Part shown: piece after piece, positions 1 through 8,083 of the stretch | Position numbering within the stretch: the first letter of the stretch is position 1 | Layout: every line of letters starts with the position of its first letter | DNA from: Allomeiothermus silvanus DSM 9946 | GTDB taxonomy: Bacteria; Deinococcota; Deinococci; Deinococcales; Thermaceae | NCBI RefSeq assembly: GCF_000092125.1 | Contig: NC_014212.1 | Location: forward strand, 2,690,279 to 2,754,278 | Reading direction: 5' to 3' | DNA: 64,000 nucleotides | Notes under the pieces: model-generated | Told to the model about the DNA's origin: nothing | Databases searched by the model: none | The model's input: only the letters and a program-made list of their open reading frames with translations | Program-made: the position numbers and the translations under genes

Positions 1-44
1 CAAGGCACAAAGAAATGAGCTAGAGCCAATCCAGGGGCAGCAGC

Positions 45-107
45 AGTTGAATTGGTAGACAAGATCTGGCCCTGGGCTAGTCTCGGATCTCCCCCTGCAA
101 TTCAACT
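45..107. repeat. 10-bp inverted repeat, unknown role
   Basis: AGTTGAATTG at 45-54 is matched by its exact reverse complement CAATTCAACT at 98-107, with a 43-bp spacer. No gene is recognised across 1-168. The pair could be a decayed mobile-element end or a hairpin. No flanking target duplication is visible, so the role is open. Confidence 0.25.
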
Positions 108-123
108 CACCGCCAGCAAAGTT

Positions 124-137
124 ACCGGGTTCCCGGT
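124..137 (-). terminator. Weak terminator-like hairpin after the 169-477 frame
   Basis: ACCGGG-TT-CCCGGT forms a compact hairpin about 30 bp past the stop of the minus-strand frame at 169. On the minus strand it is followed by a short AACTTT. It would suit a weak terminator for that frame, but the U-tract is poor. Confidence 0.3.
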
Positions 138-168
138 GGAACTTGTAGGAGCATCGGTAGGAACCGCC

Positions 169-477
169 CTAGTGCAATACCCGAGCCGGTGGAGTGGCAA
201 ACCCCAAAGCCGCATAGAGTTGATCCATTTCGCGCGCGAGGTAGAACATGCTCTCCTCGAGCTGGTCGAGGTAGTGGGGGATCCGAGGATCATTGTGCGC
301 CACCGCCTGGCGGAAGCAGGCACAGATATGGCGAATCCGAGCGATAGATTGCCGCAAAACAGGTTCTCGAGCGGCGAACTGGGCGTACGACGGATGGGCA
401 GAAACCTGATCCCAACGGCGCTCCTGCTGCTCGATCTGCCGGAGCAGGTGTTGGATGCGGTCTTCGAGGAGCGCGGC
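169..477 (-). pseudogene. Small helical protein frame without a good start codon
   Basis: This minus-strand frame is open for 103 codons, from just after a TGA at 478-480 to a TAG at 169. The translation is rich in charged and hydrophobic residues in a heptad-like pattern, for example QIEQQERRWDQV and LDQLEESMFYLAREMDQL, which reads like a real helical-bundle protein. No ATG or GTG precedes the conserved-looking part. A TTG at 355-357 would give only 62 residues, and two in-frame stops lie just upstream. It is either a 5'-truncated gene or a short protein using a weak start. I do not recognise the family, and codon pattern and helix periodicity are the only support. Confidence 0.35.
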
Positions 478-583
478 TCAGTCTAGCAAAATTCAAAGGA
501 AAATCAGGTGCAAATCAGCCGGGACTCAGCTTATAAAATTACAATGGTGTTTTTACAGGGGCAGACCAAGCCCAGATACGGGT

Positions 584-1675
584 TAGGACTTACGCAGTTG
601 GCTGAAGGATGTGGAGGGGATGGGCGAGATAACTTCGTATTGCCTCGCGAACAATGGACGCCTTGGCCTCGTACCAGCTCACCCCCCTGCGCAGCCGGTA
701 GACCTCCAGCCGGAGGAAGGCCCGCAAAGCCAGGAGGAGGTGCCGCAGGATGGAGACCGCCTTCCTCACCTGGGCCCGCTCCACCCCACAGCACTGCTTG
801 AGCCCCCGATGGTACACTTCGATCCCCCATCCTTGCCGCTCTAACTCCGCCCGCTTCTCTTCGCTCATCCCCAGATGGTTCGTGGCCCAGTACTCCGCCT
901 CCCCGTCCTTGGAGAGCGTTCGGAACACCCTCACGAACCCAAAACCCCGAAGATGAACCACCCTCCCCTCCCCAGGGATTTCCACCTCACGGATGGGTAC
1001 ATTTCCCTTCCCCTCCGGGTTGACCAGGCGGTTGCCCTTCAGCCGCGTCAGAAACCGCCAGCCAAAGCTGACTATGGCCTTGAGGTTCTCCAAGCTGGCA
1101 TACCAGCTGTCCATCAGGACATATTCCGGCTGAAACCCCCGCTCCTTCGCTTTCTGGAGCATGGTCTGAAAGTGGTCGTTTTTGCTCTTCCCATCCTGGG
1201 GCTTGTCGTAGACCCGAAAGTCGCAGGGGATCAGGGCCTGCCCCTCCGTCCACAGCAGGGTCATGAGGGCGATGCCCCTAACCACCCTTTGGTGTTTGCC
1301 GCTCCAGTGGTAACTCACCAGATCCATGTCCCGAGCGTAGGGCTTATCCAGGGTGGTGTCGTCCAGGATCAGCAGCCCCTCCCTGAGCTTCACGAAGGCC
1401 TTGGCCTCCTGCCACAGCGCCGCCGTGTCGGGCGGCTGTCTTTGCAGCAGGCGGGTAAAGGCATCATGGGCGGGAGGGCTCTTCTCCTTTGGACTACAGC
1501 GAGCGGCCTCGGTACAGGTGAAGACCCGCTGAGCGGCGATGAGAAAGTGGATGTAGTCCAGGTCATCGCACTTCGGTGGGTTCATGGGCATCACCCCCTT
1601 TGGAGAAGCTTGGCTAAGCACTCTCCTCCTAGCACACAGAAGAATGTCCAGTCAACTGCAACTGCGTAACTCCTA
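584..1675 (-). mobile_element. ISA copy 1 (IS4-superfamily, IS701-like), 1092 bp
   Basis: This is a complete element bounded by terminal inverted repeats TAGGACTTACGCAGTTG on the left and, on the complement of the right end, TAGGAGTTACGCAGTTG. It is flanked by a 6-bp target duplication, ACGGGT, at 578-583 and 1676-1681. The same element recurs at 16206-19167 and 60668-61759. It sits 18 bp upstream of the alpha/beta-hydrolase start, so it probably separates that gene from its original promoter; a TATAAAAT-like box lies left of the element near 531. Confidence 0.9.
590..1621 (-). CDS. ISA transposase, DDE type
   Basis: This 343-residue transposase of the IS4 superfamily, closest in style to IS701, would cut and rejoin the element ends. 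The visible DDE residues are the Asp pair in LLILDDTTLDK, the Asp in YVLMDSWYAS, and the Glu in GIEVYHRGLKQCCG near the C-terminus. The first possible start is a GTG at 1621. A better start may be the ATG of MNPPKCDDLDY about 12 codons in, which has a GGGGGTG ribosome-binding site ahead of it. It looks intact and is identical in translation to the copies at 16212-17243 and 60722-61753. Large frames on the opposite strand are shadows. Confidence 0.9.
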   Translation of the reverse strand: MLSQASPKGVMPMNPPKCDDLDYIHFLIAAQRVFTCTEAARCSPKEKSPPAHDAFTRLLQRQPPDTAALWQEAKAFVKLREGLLILDDTTLDKPYARDMDLVSYHWSGKHQRVVRGIALMTLLWTEGQALIPCDFRVYDKPQDGKSKNDHFQTMLQKAKERGFQPEYVLMDSWYASLENLKAIVSFGWRFLTRLKGNRLVNPEGKGNVPIREVEIPGEGRVVHLRGFGFVRVFRTLSKDGEAEYWATNHLGMSEEKRAELERQGWGIEVYHRGLKQCCGVERAQVRKAVSILRHLLLALRAFLRLEVYRLRRGVSWYEAKASIVREAIRSYLAHPLHILQPTA

Positions 1676-1693
1676 ACGGGTGTAAGATTTGGA

Positions 1694-2500
1694 ATGCCGC
1701 AAGAACGCCCGATAGAGGGTTTTTTCAGCCGAGGGTCGGCCCAGATTTACTACCAAAGCTACGGCCAGGGGGTTCCGGTGGTCTTTCTGCATGGCTTCGG
1801 ACTCGACAGCCGGATGTGGGAGCCGCAGCTCGAGCCGTTTGCCCAAGCCTTCCGGGTTATCCGCTATGATCTGCGCGGCTATGGCCGTTCTTCCTTGCCA
1901 GCAGAGCCTTACGCGCAGACCGATGACTTACTCTGGCTGTTGCGCTATCTGGATGCCATACCCGCTCATCTGGTAGGCCTTTCGATGGGAGGTCAGTTCG
2001 CCTTGCGGTTCGCCCTCACCTACCCCCAAGCGGTCCGCTCGCTGGTGCTAGCGGGCAGCGCCCTCGATGGTTACCGCTGGTCGGTGCAGTGGCAGGAGCG
2101 CTGGCAGGGAATCCTCAGCGTAGCCCGTGCGGGAGACCTCGAAGAGGCCAAGCGGCGCTGGCTATCCCACCCCCTTTTTGCCCCAGCCCTCGAGCAACCT
2201 CTTGTTGCCGCTAGCTTGGCTACCCAGATTAACGGATATTCCGGCTGGCACTGGATCAACCGGGACCCAGACCAACCTCCTAATCCGCCTGTCCTGGATC
2301 GGCTCGAGCAGGTTGTTCAGCCCGCTTTGGTAGTGGTCGGCGAGCGCGACCTGGCGGACTTTCAAACCATCGCCCACACCCTAGCAAGCAGGCTGCCCCA
2401 CTCCCGCAAGGTGGTGATCCCGAAAGCCGGTCATATGGTCAATCTGGAGGCTCCCGATCGCTTCAATCAGGAGGTTCTGGAGTTTTTGAGTCGAGGGTAG
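1694..2500 (+). CDS. Alpha/beta-fold hydrolase
   Basis: This 268-residue cytosolic hydrolase is of the size and pattern of 3-oxoadipate enol-lactonase or esterase relatives. An HGFGLDSRMW oxyanion-hole motif lies near residue 34. The nucleophile elbow GLSMGG, with its serine, is near residue 96. A catalytic Asp is likely in GERDLADF, and the catalytic His is in AGHMVNLEAP near the C-terminus. Substrate cannot be told from sequence. There is no good Shine-Dalgarno sequence before the ATG. ISA copy 1 ends 18 bp upstream, so present expression may depend on the element. It converges with the dehydrogenase genes to its right. Confidence 0.85.
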   Translation: MPQERPIEGFFSRGSAQIYYQSYGQGVPVVFLHGFGLDSRMWEPQLEPFAQAFRVIRYDLRGYGRSSLPAEPYAQTDDLLWLLRYLDAIPAHLVGLSMGGQFALRFALTYPQAVRSLVLAGSALDGYRWSVQWQERWQGILSVARAGDLEEAKRRWLSHPLFAPALEQPLVAASLATQINGYSGWHWINRDPDQPPNPPVLDRLEQVVQPALVVVGERDLADFQTIAHTLASRLPHSRKVVIPKAGHMVNLEAPDRFNQEVLEFLSRG

Positions 2501-2511
2501 TACCCAAGCAG

Positions 2512-3504
2512 CTAGAGCTGCACCGGTTCTTGGGCTTGGGTGGATTGATAAGCCGCTAAGGCTACCCTTAGGGCTTGGTAACCATCGTTCCAGGTGACCA
2601 AGGGTGGCCGGTTTTGGCGGATACTAGCGACAAACTCTTCCAACATACCCCGGTTGGGATCAGGGCCAAAGCCCACCCAGCTCACCTTACGGGGAGCATT
2701 GCGCGCGTAAAGCGTCACGTACTGGGCAAAAGCATCCAGCACCAGCGCGCCGCGCTCTCCCACTACCTCCATCTTTAGGTGACCCCACCGCGGATACCAG
2801 AGGGGGCGGCTCCAGGAGCAGTCAATGCTGGCCTGGACCCCATTCGAAAGCGAAAGGAGTAAGAGCCCCGCAGTATCTACTTCGACGGCACCTGGGTAAA
2901 AGAGGTTATCCACCTCGGCGTAAACCTCGGTGACTTCGGCCCCGAAGTACCAGCGCAGCAGGTCGGCTAGGTGGACCACGTGGTCCATCACCGCCCCACC
3001 CCCGGCCCGTTCCTTATCGGCGAACCAGGCCCGGTGGGCGGTGGGAATCTCTGCGTGGTTGATCCCGTTCACGCCATATACCTGGCCCAGCTGCCCTTGC
3101 TGGATCGCGGCACGAACGCTTTGTACGGAGGGAGCAAAACGCATGGGGAAGGCGGTCATGAAGTGTACTCCGTTCCGTTCGCAGGCTTCTCGCATAGCCT
3201 GAGCATCCTCGAGACTGGCCTCGATAGGTTTCTCGCAGAGGACGTGGCACTTGGCCTCGGCCGCCATCTCCACCAGTTCGCGGTGGCGAGCGTTCTCCGA
3301 GCAGACCACCACCCCATCTAGCCCTTCAGCCAGCAGTTCCTGATGGCTTGGATACCAGCGCAAGCCGTATTCCGCCGCGAAACGCCGACCCTCCTCGGCA
3401 TCCTCGTGGGAAAACCCCACCAGCTCGACTCCGGGAAGCGTCGGGAGGCTAGCTTGATACCCCTCGGCGTGTAGATGGGCGAAGGAAAGAATCCCGATGC
3501 GCAT
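2512..3504 (-). CDS. Gfo/Idh/MocA-family oxidoreductase (second copy in operon)
   Basis: This 330-residue NAD(P)-dependent sugar or polyol dehydrogenase relative begins with a Rossmann segment (MRIGILSFAHLHAEGY, a weak glycine motif). The family signature CEKPIEASLEDA near residue 93 carries the Lys of the EKP motif. The C-terminal alpha/beta domain has DHVVHLADLLRW with a likely catalytic His. It is the last gene of the minus-strand sugar-uptake operon, six bases after the paralogue at 3511-4488. Family knowledge suggests oxidation or epimerisation of a sugar brought in by the upstream transporter. The exact substrate is not visible. Confidence 0.85.
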   Translation of the reverse strand: MRIGILSFAHLHAEGYQASLPTLPGVELVGFSHEDAEEGRRFAAEYGLRWYPSHQELLAEGLDGVVVCSENARHRELVEMAAEAKCHVLCEKPIEASLEDAQAMREACERNGVHFMTAFPMRFAPSVQSVRAAIQQGQLGQVYGVNGINHAEIPTAHRAWFADKERAGGGAVMDHVVHLADLLRWYFGAEVTEVYAEVDNLFYPGAVEVDTAGLLLLSLSNGVQASIDCSWSRPLWYPRWGHLKMEVVGERGALVLDAFAQYVTLYARNAPRKVSWVGFGPDPNRGMLEEFVASIRQNRPPLVTWNDGYQALRVALAAYQSTQAQEPVQL

Positions 3505-3510
3505 AGGGCC

Positions 3511-4488
3511 TCACAAATGCACAGGCTTGCCGCTGCGGATAGATTCCTTGGCGGCCAGGGCGATACGAAGGGCCTCGAGGGCGTCCTGAGGGGTCACCTC
3601 AAAGGGTTCGCCGCTCACGATGGCACGGTAAGCATGTTGCAGCTCGAGAGCATAAGGGTCGTCCGAAAGCCCCGAGGTCGGCAGACCCACCGCGGCGGCG
3701 CTGCCCTCGCGGGTAAGCGTGAAGCTTCGCACCGGGGCGTGCTCGTCGGAACTCCACTCGATGAGGCCGTCGGTGCCGGAGAGGTCAAGGGCAGTGCGGA
3801 ACACGCCAGGTGGGTACGCCCAACCTCCCTCTATAAGGGCCATCGGACCGCTTTTGTGCCGTAAGATTACCTGAGCGTACTGCCCGGGGCCATCGGTGGC
3901 CCGGTTGGCGCGAGCGAACACCCGCTCCACCTCACCCCCCAACCAGCGGGCATAGTCGAAGTCGTGGATCATCAGGTCCACCACCATCCCGCCCGAACGG
4001 GCCTCGTCGGCGTACCAATTATCCCCCGGCTTTTGCGGCACATAGGAAACGCGCTTGAGCCGCAACACCCCCAGCTGGCCAATCTGCCCCTTGGCTACCA
4101 GTTCGCGGGAGAGCCGGTACTGAGGGAAAAACCGTACCACCATCGCCACGAAAAAACGCACCCCGGCCTCTTCGCAGGCAGCGATCATCTGCTGTCCGTC
4201 TTGCAGCGAGAGGGCGATGGGTTTTTCGCAGATCACGTGTTTTTTAGCCGCGGCGGCCTCCAGCACCATGGCTTTGTGCAAGTATGTCGGTACGCAGATG
4301 TCGATGATGTCCACGTCCTCGAGCAACGAGGGATAGTCTGCGTAGACCTTCATCCCGTACTCTTCAGCAAGGTGCTGAGCCTGCTCCGGGTTTGCCGAAA
4401 AACACCCCACCAACTCGGCCTCAGTGCTTCGCCACCCGGCCGCGTGAACCTCGCCCATTACCCCGCTTCCTACAATGCCTACCCGCAT
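3511..4488 (-). CDS. Gfo/Idh/MocA-family oxidoreductase (first copy in operon)
   Basis: This 325-residue NAD(P)-dependent dehydrogenase has a clear Rossmann start, MRVGIVGSGVMGEVHAAGW. The CEKPIALSLQDG motif lies near residue 93 and DLMIHDFDYARWL near 170, giving the Lys and His of this family. The ATG at 4486-4488 has GGAGGAC just upstream and starts at the conserved N-terminus; a longer open frame upstream overlaps the permease gene and is not used. Two different paralogues in tandem behind a sugar ABC importer suggest successive steps on an imported sugar or inositol-like compound, which is inferred only. Confidence 0.87.
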   Translation of the reverse strand: MRVGIVGSGVMGEVHAAGWRSTEAELVGCFSANPEQAQHLAEEYGMKVYADYPSLLEDVDIIDICVPTYLHKAMVLEAAAAKKHVICEKPIALSLQDGQQMIAACEEAGVRFFVAMVVRFFPQYRLSRELVAKGQIGQLGVLRLKRVSYVPQKPGDNWYADEARSGGMVVDLMIHDFDYARWLGGEVERVFARANRATDGPGQYAQVILRHKSGPMALIEGGWAYPPGVFRTALDLSGTDGLIEWSSDEHAPVRSFTLTREGSAAAVGLPTSGLSDDPYALELQHAYRAIVSGEPFEVTPQDALEALRIALAAKESIRSGKPVHL

Positions 4489-4553
4489 GGGTCCTCCTCC
4501 GAAGGGAAGCAAAAGATTTTCCAGAGCCTCTAACCCGGCGCCCGGCACTTCTG

Positions 4554-5384
4554 TCATTTCACCGCCCCCGCTGTGATGCCCTTGATGAGTTGCTGTGAAA
4601 AGATCAGGTATAAGACCACCGCCGGAACAATAGCTAAGGTCAGCGCGGCCAGCACCGCGTTGTAATCGTTGACAAACTGCCCCAAAAACACGCTGGCCCC
4701 CAATACGATAGTTTTGGTCGACTCGCCGGGAGCCAGGATGAGAGGGAACCAAAGATCGTTCCAGATGGGGATCATTGAGATCGCCAGCACCGAGCCGATA
4801 GCGGGGCGCACCAGGGGCAGGGTGAGCCAGTAGATACGGTACTCGCTGGCGCCGTCTATGCGGGCGGCATCTTTTAGGTCCTTGGGCAGTTGCCGCATGA
4901 AAGACGTCAGCACGAAGACCGCGAGCGGGATGCCCTGAGCAGTATAGACCAGGATCAAGATCCACAAAGTATTGACCAAATCGAGCTTAACTGCAAGCTG
5001 GAGAATCCCGATGGTGCCCAGCCGGATCGGCACCATGATGCCGATGGAGAGATAAAGGGCGATGAGGGTGTTAAGCCGAAAAGGATACTCGGCGATGGCA
5101 AAAGCGGCCATCGAGCTCACCAGGATGATAAGTAGCAGCGAGCCCGCCGTGACCAAAAAGCTGTTGAGGAAGTAAGCCGGAAAGTTGGCGGTGGCCGCGA
5201 GGGTGCGGAAGCCCTCGAGGGTAAACGTCTGTGCGTTCGGCAAGGCGTAGGGTGCGCTGAAAATTGCAAGCTTGTCCTTGAAGGCGTTGAGAACCACCAG
5301 CAACACCGGGAACAAAGCCAGGATCGAATACGCCATCAAGGCGGCATGGATGCCCATGATTTGAGGCCAGCGGGACTTAAACAC
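4554..5384 (-). CDS. Sugar ABC transporter permease (MalG-type)
   Basis: This 276-residue inner-membrane permease of the carbohydrate uptake family CUT1 has six predicted membrane segments. The EAA loop DAARIDGASEYRIYWLTLPL, which contacts the ATPase, lies near residue 190, and the protein ends with a typical MalG-like C-terminus. The GTG start has GAGGAGGGG ahead of it. It lies 95 bp after the partner permease and precedes the dehydrogenases. No ATPase gene is present in the operon. Confidence 0.9.
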   Translation of the reverse strand: MFKSRWPQIMGIHAALMAYSILALFPVLLVVLNAFKDKLAIFSAPYALPNAQTFTLEGFRTLAATANFPAYFLNSFLVTAGSLLLIILVSSMAAFAIAEYPFRLNTLIALYLSIGIMVPIRLGTIGILQLAVKLDLVNTLWILILVYTAQGIPLAVFVLTSFMRQLPKDLKDAARIDGASEYRIYWLTLPLVRPAIGSVLAISMIPIWNDLWFPLILAPGESTKTIVLGASVFLGQFVNDYNAVLAALTLAIVPAVVLYLIFSQQLIKGITAGAVK

Positions 5385-5479
5385 TTACCCCTCCTCGCCG
5401 TAGACCGAATCTGCCGGGGGCTCGATGTTTACCGCTCGCACTTTGTAGGGGAGGTAAGATTTGTACAAAATCCACCACC

Positions 5480-6394
5480 TCAAAACTGGATATCTTGTAA
5501 ACGGCGCTGCCAAGCGAACAGGTACACGAGCACCCCGCTCAAGATGATCAGAAGCATCACCCCTGCCACCGTAGCCCCCATGTAGGGATCTCCGGGCTGG
5601 AGTTGGTAGCCGAAGAACGTGCGGAAGAAAAAGGTTCCCAAGATGTCTGAGGCGAAGTTCGGCCCGGCCAAGGCACCCTGAGTGGCGTAGATCAGGTCGA
5701 AGGCGTTGAAGTTACCCACGAAGGTCAGCACCGCGACGATGCCCACTGTGGGCAGGATGAGGGGAAACTGGATTCTCCAGAAGATCGTCCAAGCGCCCGC
5801 CCCGTCTACCCGGGCGGCTTCTATCAGCTCGTCGGGAATGCGGATCAGGGCGGCCAGGAAAAGCATCATAGGGATGCCGATGTTCTGCCACACCGAGATC
5901 AGCGATAAGGTAGACAGGGCAGTGGACTCGAGCCCCAGCCATGGCTGGTTGAGGTTTCCCAGCCCCACCGCATCAAGAATCCCCTGCGAGATGCCCCAGG
6001 CCGGGTTTAGGATCAGCTTCCAGGCGAAACCGATGATCACCACCGAGAGGATGGTGGGGGTGAAGATAATCGTGCGGTAGAGCCAAGCCCCCCGAATACG
6101 GGTGACTAGCAAGGCCGCCAGCAGCAAGCCCACCGGGTTTTGCACCAGCATATGAATGACAAAAAACTTGACATTGTTCCAGAAAGCGTTCCAGAAAGGT
6201 TTCGACCACTCTGGGGCCGTAAAGAGGGTGTGGTAGTTGTGCAGCCCTACGAAGGTCTCCGGACCCGCGGCAGGCTTGTTCTGCAAGGACAGGGCCAGCG
6301 AACCCAGCAGCGGGTAGGTCATGAACAGCGTATATATAATGACCGCCGGGGCCAAAAAGACCACTAGATGCCAGGGGAATGGCCTGCGCTTCAT
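5480..6394 (-). CDS. Sugar ABC transporter permease (MalF/UgpA-type)
   Basis: This 304-residue CUT1 permease starts with a cytoplasmic MKRRPFPW segment, then a first membrane helix. It carries the EAA motif [20 protein letters not shown] near residue 205, and the C-terminal helix ends in [13 protein letters not shown]. It would pair with the product of 4554-5384 to form the translocation channel for a sugar delivered by the binding protein encoded just upstream. The gap to the binding-protein gene is 68 bp. There is no sign of damage. Confidence 0.9.
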   Translation of the reverse strand: MKRRPFPWHLVVFLAPAVIIYTLFMTYPLLGSLALSLQNKPAAGPETFVGLHNYHTLFTAPEWSKPFWNAFWNNVKFFVIHMLVQNPVGLLLAALLVTRIRGAWLYRTIIFTPTILSVVIIGFAWKLILNPAWGISQGILDAVGLGNLNQPWLGLESTALSTLSLISVWQNIGIPMMLFLAALIRIPDELIEAARVDGAGAWTIFWRIQFPLILPTVGIVAVLTFVGNFNAFDLIYATQGALAGPNFASDILGTFFFRTFFGYQLQPGDPYMGATVAGVMLLIILSGVLVYLFAWQRRLQDIQF

Positions 6395-6462
6395 CGTTAT
6401 GAAAATCCCGCTTTCGCACAGTGGGGAGGACTTCTCCTCCTCCCCACTCCCTGGCTAGGGGC

Positions 6463-7731
6463 TTACTTGCCCTTCTGCGGTCCGTACCACGAGGCTAACC
6501 GCGACTGCACAAAGTCGGCGGCCTGCTTGGGGGTCATAGTGCCGTTCAAGACCTGCGCCGAGGCATTCCAAAGGTCATTCTCGTTATTGGGGTTAGCGTT
6601 GCGGGAGAGGATCTGGTAGGCAGTGCGGAAGGAAGCCTGGCACTCCTTGCGCCAGCTGAGGAAGGTTTGGGCCACCGGGTCAGAGACGGTGTAGCTCACG
6701 TTAGCCAGCGGGAAGAAACCCGGAAGAGCGTTGGCATACAGCTGGGCGAACTCGTCGCTGGCGACCCAGGAGAGGAAGGTGCGGGCCGCCTCTTTATTTT
6801 TGCTGGCGGCGTTGAGGCCGATGGCGATGTCGGGGTGGTCGTTGATGACACACTGGGTGGCTCCGAGATTGGGGAAGGTGTAGGGTTTGAATGCTCCTAG
6901 CTCGAGCTTGGGGTTCATCTGGCGGAAGGTAGCGATATCCCACGAACCCGCCGGATAGATAGCCCCGCGCCCCTGGGCAAAGAGGTTTTGCGCGTCGGGG
7001 TAGGCCAGGGCTTGGTAACCGCGGGGCAGGAAGGGCCGCCACTTGGCGAGGGCCTCGAAAGCCTGCAAGAAGCCCCCCTTGTTGTACTGCTGGGTTCCAG
7101 CGATCAGGCCTTTGCGCCCCACCTCCCCTTTCCAGAGGGTGGGGCCGATGTTCTGGTAGCCCATGGTGGCGGATTCCCACTGGTCCTTGGTGCCCATCAC
7201 CAAGGGCGAGTACTTACCGCTAGCCTGGATTTTTTGCAGAGTGGCGAGAAATTCGGCCTCAGTCTTGGGCTCGCTAAGGCCGAGTTCGCGGAAGATGGCC
7301 TTGTTATAGAGGAAGCCATGGATCACCGAGGCCATGGGCACGCAGAAGGTGGTCTTGCCGTCGTCGGTGCTCCAGGCAGCCTTGGCAACCTCGGAGAAGT
7401 TGTTCATGCCGGGGAGGTTGTTGAGGCTCTCGAGGTGCTTGGCGTTGAAGAGCTCGAGGCTTTTGTCAAAGGGGCGGCAGGTGATGAGATCCCCGGCGGT
7501 TCCGGCTTTGAGCTTGGTATCAAGCACCGCGTTGTACTCGGTGGGGGCCGAGGGTGCAAATACCACCTCGATGTTGGGGTACTTCTTCATGAAAGCCGGG
7601 AGGATGGTCTCCTGCCAGATCTTGAGGTCGTCGTTACGCCAGCTTTCGATGGTGAGCTTGACCTTGTTCTGGGCCAGCGCTGGGGATAGCGCTACAAGAC
7701 CCAACAGCAAGATTCCCAAATACTTTTTCAT
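6463..7731 (-). CDS. Sugar ABC transporter substrate-binding protein
   Basis: This 422-residue extracytoplasmic solute-binding protein of the family-1 (MalE/UgpB) type is the first gene of the operon. A signal peptide is clear (MKKYLGILLLGLVALSPALA, cleavage before QNK). The body has typical features such as an early IESWRNDDLKIWQ segment, an AGTAGDLI ligand-loop segment, and AGSWDIATFRQ in the middle. There is no lipobox, so it is probably secreted free or held by its partners. The ATG has a strong AAGGAGG site. Many carbohydrates remain possible ligands. Confidence 0.9.
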   Translation of the reverse strand: MKKYLGILLLGLVALSPALAQNKVKLTIESWRNDDLKIWQETILPAFMKKYPNIEVVFAPSAPTEYNAVLDTKLKAGTAGDLITCRPFDKSLELFNAKHLESLNNLPGMNNFSEVAKAAWSTDDGKTTFCVPMASVIHGFLYNKAIFRELGLSEPKTEAEFLATLQKIQASGKYSPLVMGTKDQWESATMGYQNIGPTLWKGEVGRKGLIAGTQQYNKGGFLQAFEALAKWRPFLPRGYQALAYPDAQNLFAQGRGAIYPAGSWDIATFRQMNPKLELGAFKPYTFPNLGATQCVINDHPDIAIGLNAASKNKEAARTFLSWVASDEFAQLYANALPGFFPLANVSYTVSDPVAQTFLSWRKECQASFRTAYQILSRNANPNNENDLWNASAQVLNGTMTPKQAADFVQSRLASWYGPQKGK

Positions 7732-7743
7732 TCGCTTAGCCTC

Positions 7744-7757
7744 CTTACCCTATGGGG
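7744..7757. promoter_or_regulatory. Small palindrome upstream of the sugar operon
   Basis: TACCC-TATG-GGGTA lies directly upstream of the binding-protein ribosome-binding site. It might be an operator or an mRNA hairpin controlling the transporter operon. The rest of 7758-7975 shows no gene and no convincing promoter for the operon. Confidence 0.25.
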
Positions 7758-7975
7758 TAGCAGATATTGCATTGTCCTCGGATCGTCTTTTCCCGAGAGA
7801 TTTCCCTACCCTTTACGTCGGGTCACCCTCAATTTGGTTCGCTATTGGTATACACTTACTCGAGAACCACGTCAAGGCTGGATTTTGTGATTTCGCTTGC
7901 ATATCTGCTTTACCGTGCCCTTTGGATTTGGAATGTCTAGCAAAGGGATCCCCGATAAACTTACTCTTAGCGCAC

Positions 7976-8008
7976 TTGACAGATTGCGCATCTTATCCCC
8001 TATATAGT
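7976..8008 (+). promoter_or_regulatory. Candidate topA promoter
   Basis: TTGACA at 7976-7981 is a consensus -35 box. TATATAGT at 8001-8008 offers a -10 box at a spacing of 19 to 21 bp, longer than ideal. It lies about 75 bp upstream of the topA start codon. Confidence 0.5.
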
Positions 8009-8083
8009 GAGCCGAGCATCTCACCCCGCCTTCCCCTTCTTTCTTCCCGGGTGAGCCCAGCCCCTCTCGGGCACTGGAGCAAC

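Noticed and set aside
52-486. 144-codon plus-strand frame at the left edge
   Set aside because: The opposite strand has the more protein-like composition, and this frame has no ribosome-binding site.
875-1669. 264-codon plus-strand frame inside ISA, seen in all three copies
   Set aside because: It is antisense to the intact DDE transposase and recurs only because the element recurs.
3511-4965. 484-residue version of the dehydrogenase
   Set aside because: The first 160 codons overlap the permease gene and read as antisense-type composition. The Rossmann start with its own ribosome-binding site is at 4488.
7334-8083. Plus-strand open frame of 250 codons upstream of and joined to topA
   Set aside because: It runs antisense through the sugar-binding protein gene and the promoter region. 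The conserved TopA N-terminus begins at 8084.
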